From assembly GCF_900102855.1 (NCBI RefSeq), contig NZ_FMWD01000012.1:1-64000 (forward strand): a stretch of DNA of 64,000 nt, written 5' to 3'. The notes beneath the pieces are model-generated. The model had not been told where the DNA came from. It did not search any database and worked only from the letters and a program-made list of their open reading frames with translations. This stretch comes from Thiohalomonas denitrificans. Its GTDB lineage: Bacteria; Pseudomonadota; Gammaproteobacteria; Thiohalomonadales; Thiohalomonadaceae. Both the position numbers and the translations under genes were made by a program. How positions within the stretch are numbered: the stretch's first letter is position 1; every line of letters begins with the position of its first letter. Positions 17,736 through 26,560 of the stretch are shown here, piece after piece.

Positions 17736-17895
17736 GGGCACTTCTAGTAATCCAACCCTCCGGGCTCGGGCCGTTTTGTCCGCTGGACTGCGTTGCAGCT
17801 CGCTCATGTAGAATAACCACACATCGCTCGCTGCGCCTTGCCAGCGAACAAAACGGCCGCGAGCAGAACCGTGTTGGATTACTAGAAGTGCCCTT
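17734..17895. repeat. MITE-like 162-bp element with 23-bp terminal inverted repeats
   Basis: The ends 17734-17756 and 17873-17895 are perfect inverted repeats of 23 bp (core CACTTCTAGTAATCCAAC). Inside, a second pair (GGCCGTTTTGTCCGCTGG and its one-mismatch complement) and a central GCTCGCTC...GCTCGCTGC pair make the whole element foldable. It sits exactly between two convergent genes. The left repeat supplies the last two bases of the TAA of the YceI gene, and the right repeat supplies two bases of the UPF0149 stop. It may also act as a two-way terminator. I see no transposase in it. Confidence 0.8.
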
Positions 17896-18448
17896 ACATG
17901 TCCCGGTGCCAGAAGGCGTAGAGTCCCGCGACCGCGCCGGGCAGCAATTCGACCCAGGCCTCGTACTCGGCCTCGTCCATATCGGGCTCCTCCTCGTCCG
18001 AGGTCAGCAGCGCCAGCTGGCCCATGGGTGCAAGCAGTGCCTGCGGATCCTTGGGCAGGGGGTTCCATTGTGCCTCCTGCTCCTCGACCCCGAGCATGAA
18101 GCCGAAACACCAGCCCTCGTAGGCCTCGAAGGTCTCGCCCTCTTCCTCCTCCTCGACCACCAGCGGTTCGAAAGGATGGCCCTCCCGGAGGGTCGCCTCG
18201 ATGTTGTCGTAGAGACGCACCAGCTTGTCGGTCATCTGCTTCGCCTGCTCCTCATCGGCGAAACGCGGTTCCCCCCAAACCGCCCGGAGCCAGGCCTCGC
18301 TCGCCACCGGCTCGGGTCCGACAATCAGTGCGGTCAGAAAACCGTGCGCCTCATCGACCGACAGTGCATCGTCGTCGCACGCCTCGGAGAGCAGGAAGTC
18401 GTCGAGTTCCACAAGTTCCTGCTCGGATAGTCCAGTGTCAGCAGTCAT
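17894..18448 (-). CDS. UPF0149 (YgfB/YecA) family protein
   Basis: This 184-residue protein matches the UPF0149 family: LDDFLLSEACDDDALSVDEAHGFLTALIVGPEPV at the N-terminus, and YEGWCFGFMLGVEE plus LPGAVAGLYAFWHRDM near the end. No C-terminal SEC-C zinc motif is present, so it is the short YecA-like form. The protein is very acidic, with a Glu run in the middle. I chose the ATG at 18448; a longer in-frame extension upstream reads through non-conserved sequence. In Pseudomonas an YgfB-type protein affects antibiotic resistance gene expression, but function here is not established. Confidence 0.85.
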   Translation of the reverse strand: MTADTGLSEQELVELDDFLLSEACDDDALSVDEAHGFLTALIVGPEPVASEAWLRAVWGEPRFADEEQAKQMTDKLVRLYDNIEATLREGHPFEPLVVEEEEEGETFEAYEGWCFGFMLGVEEQEAQWNPLPKDPQALLAPMGQLALLTSDEEEPDMDEAEYEAWVELLPGAVAGLYAFWHRDM

Positions 18449-18634
18449 GATGCATCCGGAGTCAATGGGTGGGATGGCCGGTATTCGCTGGATTGTAAAG
18501 CATTCGGGCCCGCCCCGTGCCATTTTCGGGCGATGAAAGCGCGTATGTTGCAGACGGTTGGAAAAAACCTTCACTTTGACACCCGGGTCCGCACCTCTGA
18601 GACTTCGAACAGGCGCATGGCAGAAGGTATCTCC

Positions 18635-19756
18635 ATGGCGAAAACAAAGACCGGGCGGAGACAGCTGCAGTTTTTTCTTTGCGGCGACGTCATGACCGGG
18701 CGGGGCATCGACCAGATACTCCCTCATGCTGGTGATCCGGTTATCCATGAACCCTATGTGCGCGATGCCCGCGACTACCTGAAGCTCGCTGAAATCGCCA
18801 ACGGCCCGATCCCGCGTCCGGTGGATTTCGGTTACATCTGGGGCGATGCCCTCGATGTGCTGGGGGCGGCCGCTCCCGACGCCCGGATCATCAATCTCGA
18901 GACCAGCATTACCACCAGCCCCGATTACTGGCCCCGCAAAGGTATCAACTACCGAATGCATCCAGGCAATACCCCCTGCCTCACAGCGGCTCATATCGAC
19001 TGCTGTGTTCTTGCCAACAACCACGTCATGGACTGGGGCTACAGCGGGCTGGAGGAGACCCTGGAGACGCTGCGGCACGCCGGCCTGAAGCTGGCCGGGG
19101 CGGGACGCAACCGGGAGGAGGCTGCGGCGCCGGCAGTGCTGGACCTCCCGGGGGGGCAGCGTCTACTGGTGTTCGGGCTGGGGACCGGCAGCAGCGGCAT
19201 CCCTGATGATTGGGCGGCCGGAGAGGAGCGCGCCGGAGTCAACCGTCTGGACGCGCTTTCGGAAGGAAACGTGCAGCGACTGGCCGAAAAGAAGCGGGAA
19301 TACGCCGCACCGGGCGACTTCTGCATCGCCTCCATTCACTGGGGCGGCAACTGGGGTTACGACATCTCTGTGGAACAGCAGACCTTTGCCCGCGCCTTGA
19401 TCGAGAAGGCCGGTTTTGACCTGATTCACGGCCACTCTTCACACCACATCAAAGGATTCGAGATCCATCAGGGGCGACTGATCCTTTACGGCTGCGGGGA
19501 TTTTCTCAACGACTACGAAGGTATCGGCGGCCATGACGCCTATCGTGGCGATCTGTCGCTGATGTATTTCCCCTTTCTGGATCCCGGCACGGGCAGCCTG
19601 GAACGCCTGCGAATGGTCCCGATGCGCACCCGCCGCTTCCGTCTGGAACGGGCCGGGCCGGAAGAGACCGAATGGCTGGCATCGGTGCTGGACCGGGAGA
19701 TGGGCCGTTTCGGTGCGGGTGTGATCCTGCGCGAAGGAGAGCTCTGGACCGACTGA
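18635..19756 (+). CDS. CapA-family (PGA_cap) metallophosphatase-like protein
   Basis: This protein of about 373 residues belongs to the bacterial capsule synthesis CapA family, a calcineurin-like phosphoesterase fold. Visible motifs are FLCGDVMTGRGID, INLETSITTS, VLANNHVMDWGY, IASIHWGGNWGYD and IHGHSSHHIKGFEIHQGRLILYGCGDFLNDY. Together they give the metal-binding Asp/His/Asn set. CapA in Bacillus takes part in poly-gamma-glutamate export, but many proteobacterial members have no capsule context, and none is seen here. The start at 18635 has GAAGG 7 bases upstream; ATG at 18617 is an alternative. Confidence 0.85.
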   Translation: MAKTKTGRRQLQFFLCGDVMTGRGIDQILPHAGDPVIHEPYVRDARDYLKLAEIANGPIPRPVDFGYIWGDALDVLGAAAPDARIINLETSITTSPDYWPRKGINYRMHPGNTPCLTAAHIDCCVLANNHVMDWGYSGLEETLETLRHAGLKLAGAGRNREEAAAPAVLDLPGGQRLLVFGLGTGSSGIPDDWAAGEERAGVNRLDALSEGNVQRLAEKKREYAAPGDFCIASIHWGGNWGYDISVEQQTFARALIEKAGFDLIHGHSSHHIKGFEIHQGRLILYGCGDFLNDYEGIGGHDAYRGDLSLMYFPFLDPGTGSLERLRMVPMRTRRFRLERAGPEETEWLASVLDREMGRFGAGVILREGELWTD

Positions 19757-19985
19757 TCCGCGCGGGTGTTTCAAACGTTCGCAAAACGGGGTGTCTATCC
19801 TCAATCGGTAGATTCCCCGATTTTCGGATACTTTCCATGAATTCATTGCCAGGACTACTTGCCGCTCCGCAGCCCACCACGGGGAACACGGGGGCGCACG
19901 GGGGAAATAACCCGAACAACTCGTTTCACCCCGTGGTTACCAGTTCTCCACTGCAGGCGCCTGCGGTGAGTAGCCGGGCCGGTCC

Positions 19986-21119
19986 ATGACCGCACGATTA
20001 CCGCCAAAGAGTGCCGGACTGGTTTTCGAGGACGAGCGCCCGCGCGTGCGCCTGACCGGCTACTGGGTAACCACCGCCGTTGCGTCGCTCGATGATCTCA
20101 TGCCGTCGCCGGGATGGTGGTCGGGTCGGGCGGTGATCATCGACGCCGGTGAACTGCAGGCGCTGGACACTGCCGGCGCCTGGTCGCTGGGAAAGCTGAT
20201 CGGGGCACTGGAGAGTCAGCAACGGGAGTGGCGGATTGAGCACCTGGAGGGGCATCGGCGGACCCTGTTCGATCTAGTGCAGTCGCGGCGCTTGGAGATC
20301 CGGCCGGTGGAGCCGCCGAGGCGTCAGGGCACACTGGAGCAGCTCGGCCGTGCCAGCCATGATCATCTGAAGGTGTCCGGTGCACTGCTCGGTTTCATCG
20401 GAGAGTCCGCCGCCGCACTTTTCAATCGTTTGATGCGGCCGCGGCATCTGCGCCTGCGACTCATCCTCGCGGAAGTGGAGGAGGCCGGCGTCCGTGCGGT
20501 GCCGATTGTTGCGTTGCTCTCTTTTCTTCTGGGGGTCACGCTGGCCTACCAGGGCAGCGTGCAGTTGCGGATCTACGGCGCCAATATCTACATCGTCGAC
20601 CTCACCGCCCTCACCATTTTTCGGGAGCTGGCCTCTTTGATGACCGCTGTCATCGTTGCGGGACGCACCGGTGCCGCCTATACCGCTGAAATCGGCACCA
20701 TGAAGGTCACCGAAGAGCTGGATGCGTTACGCACGATTGGTATTCCCCCGTTCGATTTACTGGTGCTGCCGCGGGTTCTGGGGCTCGTGATCACTCTGCC
20801 GTTGCTAACCCTGCTGGCCGACGTGACCGGAATCTTCGGGGCCATGCTGATGGCCAAATCGCTGCTCGACATCAGCTTCCAATCGTTTCTCGACCGCATC
20901 CCCGAGGCCATCTCCATGTCGTCTTTTGTGCTGGGCCTGGTCAAGGCGCCGGTGTTTGCCGTAATTATCGCCACCGTAGGCTGTTTTCAGGGGTTCCGGG
21001 TTACCGGCGCGGCCGACAGCGTCGGCCGGCAGACCACCCTCAGCGTCGTTCAGTCTATCTTTCTGGTAATCGTCGCCGATGCGGCGTTCTCTGTACTCTT
21101 CAGCTGGTTTGGAATCTAG
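19986..21119 (+). CDS. MlaE-type ABC transporter permease with N-terminal STAS domain
   Basis: This 377-residue inner-membrane permease is part of an MCE/Mla-type lipid transporter. Residues 1 to about 120 form a STAS-like domain (VIIDAGELQALDTAGAWSL), which in the classic system is the separate MlaB protein. From about residue 150 the MlaE fold follows, with EVEEAGVRAVPIVALLSFLL, ELASLMTAVIVAGRTGAAYT and the conserved EELDALRTIGIPPFDLLVLP loop. It begins a four-gene operon (permease, ATPase, MCE protein, lipoprotein). The 160-bp repeat between it and the ATPase gene is unusual for such an operon. Confidence 0.9.
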   Translation: MTARLPPKSAGLVFEDERPRVRLTGYWVTTAVASLDDLMPSPGWWSGRAVIIDAGELQALDTAGAWSLGKLIGALESQQREWRIEHLEGHRRTLFDLVQSRRLEIRPVEPPRRQGTLEQLGRASHDHLKVSGALLGFIGESAAALFNRLMRPRHLRLRLILAEVEEAGVRAVPIVALLSFLLGVTLAYQGSVQLRIYGANIYIVDLTALTIFRELASLMTAVIVAGRTGAAYTAEIGTMKVTEELDALRTIGIPPFDLLVLPRVLGLVITLPLLTLLADVTGIFGAMLMAKSLLDISFQSFLDRIPEAISMSSFVLGLVKAPVFAVIIATVGCFQGFRVTGAADSVGRQTTLSVVQSIFLVIVADAAFSVLFSWFGI

Positions 21120-21281
21120 GAGCCTGTCGGAGAATAGACTGACCTGCTGCGGCCAAGCCTGATTGGCCAGATTTCCCGCTCATTCTCGTTAAATAGAACC
21201 ACTATTCGCCGCAAATGACCGAAAGATCTGACTCAATCAGTCTTGCCCTCGTGACGCCCGCTATTCTCGGACAGGTTCCTA
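21117..21281. repeat. MITE-like 165-bp element with 21-bp terminal inverted repeats
   Basis: The ends at 21117-21137 and 21261-21281 are inverted repeats of 21 bp with two mismatches (core CCTGTCGGAGAATAG / CTATTCTCGGACAGG). The centre holds a small hairpin (AATAG AACCA CTATT). The left repeat contains the TAG stop of the permease gene. The element separates the permease and ATPase genes of one operon, so it must be tolerated in the transcript or act as a processing or attenuation site. Its size and layout match the element at 17734, though the sequences differ. Confidence 0.75.
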
Positions 21282-21345
21282 GCGAGTGGTTTTTACTACC
21301 GTTAAGGGGGGCACTCGCCCCTACAGAACATTGGCCGCTTTTGTG

Positions 21346-22116
21346 ATGGTGAACGAATACGTCCTGGAGGTGCGTAACCTGCATACCTGCTTTGCAGGCG
21401 ACTGCATCCACGAAGACCTCAACTTCGAGGTCCGACGGGGGGAGATCTTCGCCGTTGTGGGTGGCAGCGGCTCGGGCAAGACGGTGCTGCTGCGGGAGGC
21501 CCTGCTGTTGCAGGAACCGACCGCCGGGACGATCAGGATCTTTGGTGAGGCGTCGCGGCGGGCGGAAAAGGAGGGTTTGCGGCAGCGAACCGGCGTCCTG
21601 TTTCAGCACGGCGCCCTGTTCAGCAGCCTGACCGTCCAGCAGAACGTGGAGGCGCCCCTCCTCGAACACACTACGCTGTCGCCCCGGCTTCGCCATGAGC
21701 TCGGCTGTCTGAAGCTCGCTCTGGTGGGCCTGGCTTCCGAGAGCGGACGCAAGCTGCCGTCCCAGTTGAGCGGCGGAATGCTGAAGCGCGCGGCCCTGGC
21801 CCGTGCCCTGGCCCTGGATCCGGAACTGCTGTTTCTCGATGAGCCGACGGCCGGGCTGGACCCGGCAAGCGCTGATGCGCTGGACGAACTCATTTTGCAG
21901 CTGCGTGATTCGCTGGGCCTTACCGTGGTGATGATCACCCATGATCTGGACACTCTCTGGCGGGCTGCGGATCGGGCCATCTTTCTCGGGGAAGGGCGGA
22001 TTCTGGCGGGCGGGACGATGGAGGAGATAAGCGGGAGTGGGCACCCCCTGGTTCAGGCCTATTTCCAGGGTAACCGTGGTCGTGGTGCCAGGGAGGCTGC
22101 GTGGAACCCCGGGTGA
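21346..22116 (+). CDS. MlaF-type ABC transporter ATP-binding protein
   Basis: This cytoplasmic ATPase of about 256 residues has all ABC motifs in order: Walker A VVGGSGSGKTVLLRE, Q-loop region TGVLFQHGALFSSLT, signature LPSQLSGGMLKRAALARALA, Walker B LLFLDEPTAGLDP and the H-loop VVMITHDLDTLWR. It is closest to MlaF/Ttg2A proteins that power lipid transport with MlaE. The ATG at 21346 is preferred because the conserved part starts there. The 3' end overlaps the MCE gene by 16 bp. Confidence 0.9.
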   Translation: MVNEYVLEVRNLHTCFAGDCIHEDLNFEVRRGEIFAVVGGSGSGKTVLLREALLLQEPTAGTIRIFGEASRRAEKEGLRQRTGVLFQHGALFSSLTVQQNVEAPLLEHTTLSPRLRHELGCLKLALVGLASESGRKLPSQLSGGMLKRAALARALALDPELLFLDEPTAGLDPASADALDELILQLRDSLGLTVVMITHDLDTLWRAADRAIFLGEGRILAGGTMEEISGSGHPLVQAYFQGNRGRGAREAAWNPG

Positions 22117-23024
22117 ACTATATGCTGGTGGGATTGTTTGTCATTTTGCTGGGCGGCGGCCTTGGCATCTCCATCCTGTGGTTTGCAGCGGGTGGCCTCC
22201 AGCCGGAGATGCACCGCTATGTCGCCTTTACTTCACAGTCGGTCGATGGGCTGAATATCGGCGCACCGGTGACTTATCACGGCGTCAGCGTAGGTCGTGT
22301 AGCGAACATCAGTCTCGATCCACAGGACCCCCAGCGGGTGCGGCTGCTACTCGAGGTGAAACAGGACACGCCCGTGAAGGAGGATACCGAGGCCCTGATC
22401 GAATACCAGAGCTATATCACCGGATTGAAGTTCGTCAACCTGACCGGAGGCAGTCCCGATAGTCCGCCACTTACTCGCACATCCGAGCAGCATCCCTATC
22501 CGGTGATCTCTACCCGACCCTCACTGACGGCAAGCCTGGAGGAGCTGTTGCCGGAGCTGATGGAGCAGCTTCGTAGCGCTTCGGTCGATCTGGCGCGGAT
22601 CACCGAGCGAACGGCCACACTGCTCAGCGAAGATAATCTTCGTGCAGTAGACCGCACGCTTGCCAACCTGGATACCATGACGGGAAAGCTTGCAGAACAA
22701 ACCCGGACGCTGGGGCGCACGCTCTCCCACACGGAACAGTTCACGGCGCGCGCCAACGAGGCCCTCCCGTCCCTGCTGACCGAAACCCGACAGGCAGTGG
22801 AGGGTGCCCGCCAGGCAATGGAGACCATCGATCAGGCTGCCTCGGGAGTTGGCGAAACCACCGATAGTTTGCAGGCCGAACTCGCCCCACGCGCCGAACG
22901 CCTGCTCGGCGATCTTTCCTCTCTCAGCGAGACCCTGAACAGCTTCACCCGGCAACTCGAAAGAAGTCCCTCCATGCTGCTGTTCGGTCGGGAGCCTACG
23001 CCGGGGCCCGGAGAGAGACCATGA
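22101..23024 (+). CDS. MCE-domain (MlaD-like) lipid-binding protein
   Basis: A 307-residue periplasmic protein anchored by one N-terminal helix (VGLFVILLGGGLGISILWFA). The MCE domain spans about residues 40-120 (SVDGLNIGAPVTYHGVSVGRVANI ... EALIEYQSYITGLKFVNLTGG). The C-terminal half is a long predicted helix with heptad-like polar repeats. MCE proteins form hexameric rings with a hydrophobic pore that carries lipids between membranes. The longer C-terminal helix makes it closer to PqiB/YebT or Mce-type than to the short E. coli MlaD. It overlaps the neighbours on both sides. Confidence 0.9.
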   Translation: MEPRVNYMLVGLFVILLGGGLGISILWFAAGGLQPEMHRYVAFTSQSVDGLNIGAPVTYHGVSVGRVANISLDPQDPQRVRLLLEVKQDTPVKEDTEALIEYQSYITGLKFVNLTGGSPDSPPLTRTSEQHPYPVISTRPSLTASLEELLPELMEQLRSASVDLARITERTATLLSEDNLRAVDRTLANLDTMTGKLAEQTRTLGRTLSHTEQFTARANEALPSLLTETRQAVEGARQAMETIDQAASGVGETTDSLQAELAPRAERLLGDLSSLSETLNSFTRQLERSPSMLLFGREPTPGPGERP

Positions 23025-23632
23025 TCCGTCACATCACCATGCCCTTGCTGATCGCCCTGTTACTGACCGGGTGCAGTTTGCCGAGCCGCACTCCCTCCAC
23101 CATGACCTATACGCTGGCGGTAGAGCCGAGTGTGTGTTCGGTGGACGCCGACGGCCCCGTGATCGAGGTGGCAACGCCGGTTGCCAGTCCCGGATTCAGC
23201 ACTACGGGCATGGCCTATCGGGAGCAGCCTTTCGAACTGGCCTACTTCGCCTTCAGTGAATGGGCCGCCCCGCTGCCGAAGATGTTGCAGCCGCTGCTGG
23301 TTGAGGCGCTGGAGAGTGCCGGTTTGTTTAGTGCGGTCCTGGACAGCTCCCAACGGTTGCCGGCTGATTTGCGTTTGCAGACCCGGCTGCTTTATCTCAT
23401 CCACGACTTCCGTCGTGATACCAGTCGGCTCGAATTGGCGCTACGCGTCCAGGTCGTTGATGTGGCCAGTGGAGAGATTATTGCCAATCGTATCCTGCGG
23501 ACGTCCGAGCCGGCCCCGACAGATGATGCGTATGGCGGAGTCGTGGCGGCGAACCGTGCCCTGGAACGTCTGCTGCCCCAGGTCGTGCAGCTCTCACGGA
23601 CGGGGCTGAAGCCCCTGCAAAAGACAGACTAA
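23021..23632 (+). CDS. ABC-type transport auxiliary lipoprotein (PqiC/LptE-like)
   Basis: This 203-residue outer-membrane lipoprotein has a lipobox in LLLTGC near residue 18. The mature part matches the ABC-transport auxiliary family: TYTLAVEPSV at the start, then VIEVATPVASPGFSTTGMAYREQPFELAYFAFSEWAAPLPKML and a C-terminal ANRALERLLPQVV helix. In the Pqi system the equivalent PqiC forms the outer-membrane end of the lipid conduit. The 4-bp ATGA overlap with the MCE gene couples their translation and closes the operon. Confidence 0.85.
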   Translation: MIRHITMPLLIALLLTGCSLPSRTPSTMTYTLAVEPSVCSVDADGPVIEVATPVASPGFSTTGMAYREQPFELAYFAFSEWAAPLPKMLQPLLVEALESAGLFSAVLDSSQRLPADLRLQTRLLYLIHDFRRDTSRLELALRVQVVDVASGEIIANRILRTSEPAPTDDAYGGVVAANRALERLLPQVVQLSRTGLKPLQKTD

Positions 23633-23773
23633 CCGGTTTTTGTCCCCGGATGCCAAGGCGATTTGCCGGCGTTTCCGAATGGCAAGTTCAAGCTATACTC
23701 ATTCCTGCTGTGGCGGTCTGGTAGCCGGAGCAACCGAAGCAGTTCACAAGGAACGGTCGGATAAGGATTGTGG

Positions 23774-26065
23774 ATGGAGACAAAAGGGGGAGTGGAGTCC
23801 TGCATGAATCGGGCACTGGCCACAGTCCGTGCCGCGACCGAAGTACTGACTTCGGCCGGGTGCGAGGCGGATTTGCTCCAGGGCATATGCGACATCACTG
23901 TACATCACGGCGCATACCGTTTTGCATGGGTTGCCTACCCTGGCGAGGACGGGGCGAATCAGGTCTTGCGACCAATGGCGCACGCAGGATACGAATCCGG
24001 CTACCTGGCCCAGGTGTGCACCGGCCGGGCCTCTTCGTGCGCGGGTAGCGGCCCCGCCACTACTGCGATCCGCACTGGCAAAACGGTCATTGTCCGCAGT
24101 GATAGCGACTCCTCCATACCTGGGTGCGATAAAGCTGATTTTGGGAACAGTCGCTCCTGTATCGCTCTGCCCTTGCGCTGGAACAAAGAGACCTACGGTG
24201 CTCTCGTCATCCTCGCCTCCCGTACCGGGAGTTTCGATCAGCGGGAAGCTGAAGAGCTCGGCGAGCTGGCGGACAAGCTTTCGGCCGGCATCTATTCCCT
24301 TCGCCTGAAAAAGAACCACCGGAGTGTGGAGAGGGCGCTGCGTAATGAAAAAGAGGCGCAGGAAGCCCTCAGCCGGATCCTAAGTCTGGGCCTGCGCCCG
24401 ATTTCCCTGGTCGAAAAGTTGGACAAGGTTCTCGATATCCTGTTCGAGGTCTCCTGGCTCGGGCTTGAAAAAGAGGGGTCTGTTTTTCTGGCCCGGGGCC
24501 GGGAACTGCGCCTGGTGGCACAGCGCCATCTGAATCCCGAGTTACAGTGCCTGTGCGACAGCGTTCCTTTCGGATACTGTCTTTGCGGCCAGGCGGCAGC
24601 ACAGGGTGCCACCGTTTTCCGCCAGCACCTGGGCGACGATCACCCGGTTCGATTCGACGGCATCACCGATCATGGCCATTATTGCCAGCCGATCCTCTCC
24701 AGTGAAGGCGTGCTCGGTGTCCTCAACCTCTATGTTCCGGCGGGCCATATTCAAGACGACGCCGAATCGGCCTTCGTCCGTGCCGTTTCCGACTCCTTGG
24801 CGGGCATCATCGAGCGCGAGCTCGCGGATCAGGAGCGTCAGCGCCTGGCGGCCGTAGTCGAGGCCAGCCCGGATTACGTCTGTATCGGTGATGTGGACGC
24901 CACCCCCAACTACTTCAACGGCCGGGCCCGGGCGCTTCTGGAACACTGCGGTATCAGTGACTACGCTTCCTGCCGCCTGTTTTCTGATGAGGCCTCCGAA
25001 CGGATCCGACGGGAAGGGATTCCGACGGCGCTGCGGGAAGGCATCTGGCAGTCCGAAGGCGTCATTCGCATGGAAAACCGGAATCTGCCGGTGTCCCAGG
25101 TCATCCTGGCACCGCGGGATGGCTCGGGGAAACCCGCTTTTCTCGCCACTATTTGCCGCGACATCAGCGATCGAAAAGAGGCGGAAACCGCAGCGGAGCA
25201 GATCGCGGTGCGGGAAAAACAGTTTGCCAATGCCGTCATCAACAGCCTTCCGGAAATATTTTTTCTTCTGGATTTCTCGGGACGACTACTGCGTTGGAAT
25301 GTCAATTTCGAACGGGAATTGGGCTACACCTCCGAGGCCCTGGCACAGATGCGGCTGACCGATCTGGCGGCCCCAAGCGATTTCGAGGCCTGTGTCGAGG
25401 CATTCACCGCCGCCAGGGTTGCGGGGGTTTCCATCGAGGTGGAACTGCAGACCCTTACGGGACGGAAGGTGCCTTACGTCATCAATGCCATGCCCATAGA
25501 CGAGCCCGAGCATACACGGGCCGCAATCGTCGGCGTGGGAATGGACATCAGTAACCGTAAGGCCCTGGAGGCCGAGATGGAGCGCCGTGCCTGCCACGAT
25601 TTTCTCACCGGGCTGTTAAACCGGCACTGTTTCACTGAACACCTGGAGCGCGAGCTGGATCGCGCGGATCGCTATGAGTGCCCGGTGACGCTGATACTGC
25701 TGGATATCGACGATTTCAAATCGGTCAACGACGCTCACGGTCACGACGTAGGCGATCGAGCCCTCAAGCATGTCGCCTCGTGTCTGCAAAATGCAGTGCG
25801 TTCGGCCGATGTTCTTGCCCGTTGGGGTGGAGAGGAGTTCGTCATTCTCACGCCCGAAACGCAGCTGGAGAGTGGCCGGTTCCTGGCGGAGAAACTTCGG
25901 GTCGAACTGGAACGGGCACGGTTTTCACCGGTGGGAACCATTACCGCCAGCTTCGGAATTGCCGAGTACCAGCCCCGTGAAGGCGCCGACACCCTGCTGA
26001 AGCGGGTGGACAACGCCCTCTATGCCGCCAAGCACGCGGGCCGCAACTGCGTCCATAGGGGTTGA
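23774..26065 (+). CDS. Diguanylate cyclase with GAF and PAS sensor domains
   Basis: This cytoplasmic signalling protein has about 763 residues. Two GAF domains come first (about 25-175, with RTGKTVIVRSDSDSS, and about 205-345). Two PAS domains follow, each with a PAC-like end (ATICRDISDRKEAE; VGVGMDISNRKALE). A GGDEF domain at about 600-763 ends it. The active-site loop is WGGEEF, a competent GG(D/E)EF, and an RSAD I-site lies five residues before it, so product feedback inhibition is likely. There is no membrane segment and no EAL domain. Start chosen at the ATG with AAGGA 6 bases upstream. The signal sensed is unknown. Confidence 0.9.
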   Translation: METKGGVESCMNRALATVRAATEVLTSAGCEADLLQGICDITVHHGAYRFAWVAYPGEDGANQVLRPMAHAGYESGYLAQVCTGRASSCAGSGPATTAIRTGKTVIVRSDSDSSIPGCDKADFGNSRSCIALPLRWNKETYGALVILASRTGSFDQREAEELGELADKLSAGIYSLRLKKNHRSVERALRNEKEAQEALSRILSLGLRPISLVEKLDKVLDILFEVSWLGLEKEGSVFLARGRELRLVAQRHLNPELQCLCDSVPFGYCLCGQAAAQGATVFRQHLGDDHPVRFDGITDHGHYCQPILSSEGVLGVLNLYVPAGHIQDDAESAFVRAVSDSLAGIIERELADQERQRLAAVVEASPDYVCIGDVDATPNYFNGRARALLEHCGISDYASCRLFSDEASERIRREGIPTALREGIWQSEGVIRMENRNLPVSQVILAPRDGSGKPAFLATICRDISDRKEAETAAEQIAVREKQFANAVINSLPEIFFLLDFSGRLLRWNVNFERELGYTSEALAQMRLTDLAAPSDFEACVEAFTAARVAGVSIEVELQTLTGRKVPYVINAMPIDEPEHTRAAIVGVGMDISNRKALEAEMERRACHDFLTGLLNRHCFTEHLERELDRADRYECPVTLILLDIDDFKSVNDAHGHDVGDRALKHVASCLQNAVRSADVLARWGGEEFVILTPETQLESGRFLAEKLRVELERARFSPVGTITASFGIAEYQPREGADTLLKRVDNALYAAKHAGRNCVHRG

Positions 26066-26215
26066 CGTTGAAACGGAATTCAAACGCCGTTCACGGGAAA
26101 ACAATGCAAGCCCCTGATTCCCGGAAGACGTCTGTCGACCTGCAGCTGCGTGTCACCGTTAAGCCACAGGGTAGCCATGGGGGGTCAGTGCCCTCTGCGG
26201 CGATGGCACCTTTGC

Positions 26216-26235
26216 GTAGGTCGGCCTTCAGGCCG
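26216..26235 (+). repeat. Half copy of a TAGGTCGGCCTTCAG repeat
   Basis: The segment GTAGGTCGGCCTTCAGGCC matches one arm of the palindrome at 28913-28955. Such degenerate halves are common in gammaproteobacterial intergenic repeats. No function is claimed. Confidence 0.5.
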
Positions 26236-26289
26236 TCACGATAGTCGGCGAAAAGGTGGAGCGATCTGTACCCCGCCGCACTCCCAGGC

Positions 26290-26318
26290 AAAAAAAACGG
26301 CAGCTGGAGAGCTGCCGT
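26290..26318 (-). terminator. Intrinsic terminator of the candidate small RNA
   Basis: Perfect 9-bp stem ACGGCAGCT/AGCTGCCGT with a 4-base loop, followed on the minus strand by eight T residues. It is one of the two clearest terminators in the window, yet no minus-strand protein gene lies directly upstream of it. Confidence 0.85.
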
Positions 26319-26450
26319 AAAGGGGGTAGTACTCAGCAAGTGGTGCACGATTCAGGGACCGGTGTTCAGTCCCCGGACAGACCGCCGTACCGCGGCTGTC
26401 CCATGATCCGCCGATTTTCCGTCCAATCCCGAGTCGGCGCATCAAGATTA
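26290..26450 (-). ncRNA. Candidate small RNA with its own promoter and terminator
   Basis: On the minus strand a transcript of about 160 nt is bounded by a sigma70-like promoter (26457-26485) and a strong intrinsic terminator (26290-26318). No open reading frame with coding character lies in it. The predicted RNA contains two further GC-rich potential stem-loops: GGGACAG ... CTGTCC, and GGGAC ... GTCCC around TGAACACCG. I do not recognise it as 6S, tmRNA, RNase P or a known riboswitch. The evidence is only promoter, terminator and lack of ORF. Confidence 0.55.
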
Positions 26451-26456
26451 AGACTA

Positions 26457-26485
26457 AGTCTAATAATGGATGGTTGGGCTGTCAA
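26457..26485 (-). promoter_or_regulatory. Putative sigma70 promoter for the candidate small RNA
   Basis: On the minus strand the -35 is TTGACA (26480-26485, a perfect match). The spacer is 17 bp and the -10 is TAGACT (26457-26462, four of six). Start of transcription would be near 26450. A palindromic AGACTAAGTCT overlaps the -10 region and could be an operator. Confidence 0.55.
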
Positions 26486-26560
26486 CTATTTCTCCAATCA
26501 TTGAAACGAAACGTTTGAACTCGAGCCGAATGCTCAAGTCTTTGCGTAGGCAACTTAAAT

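Noticed and set aside
18449-19078. N-terminal extension of the UPF0149 protein
   Set aside because: The upstream part overlaps the CapA-family gene on the other strand and lacks conservation; the conserved protein starts at 18448.
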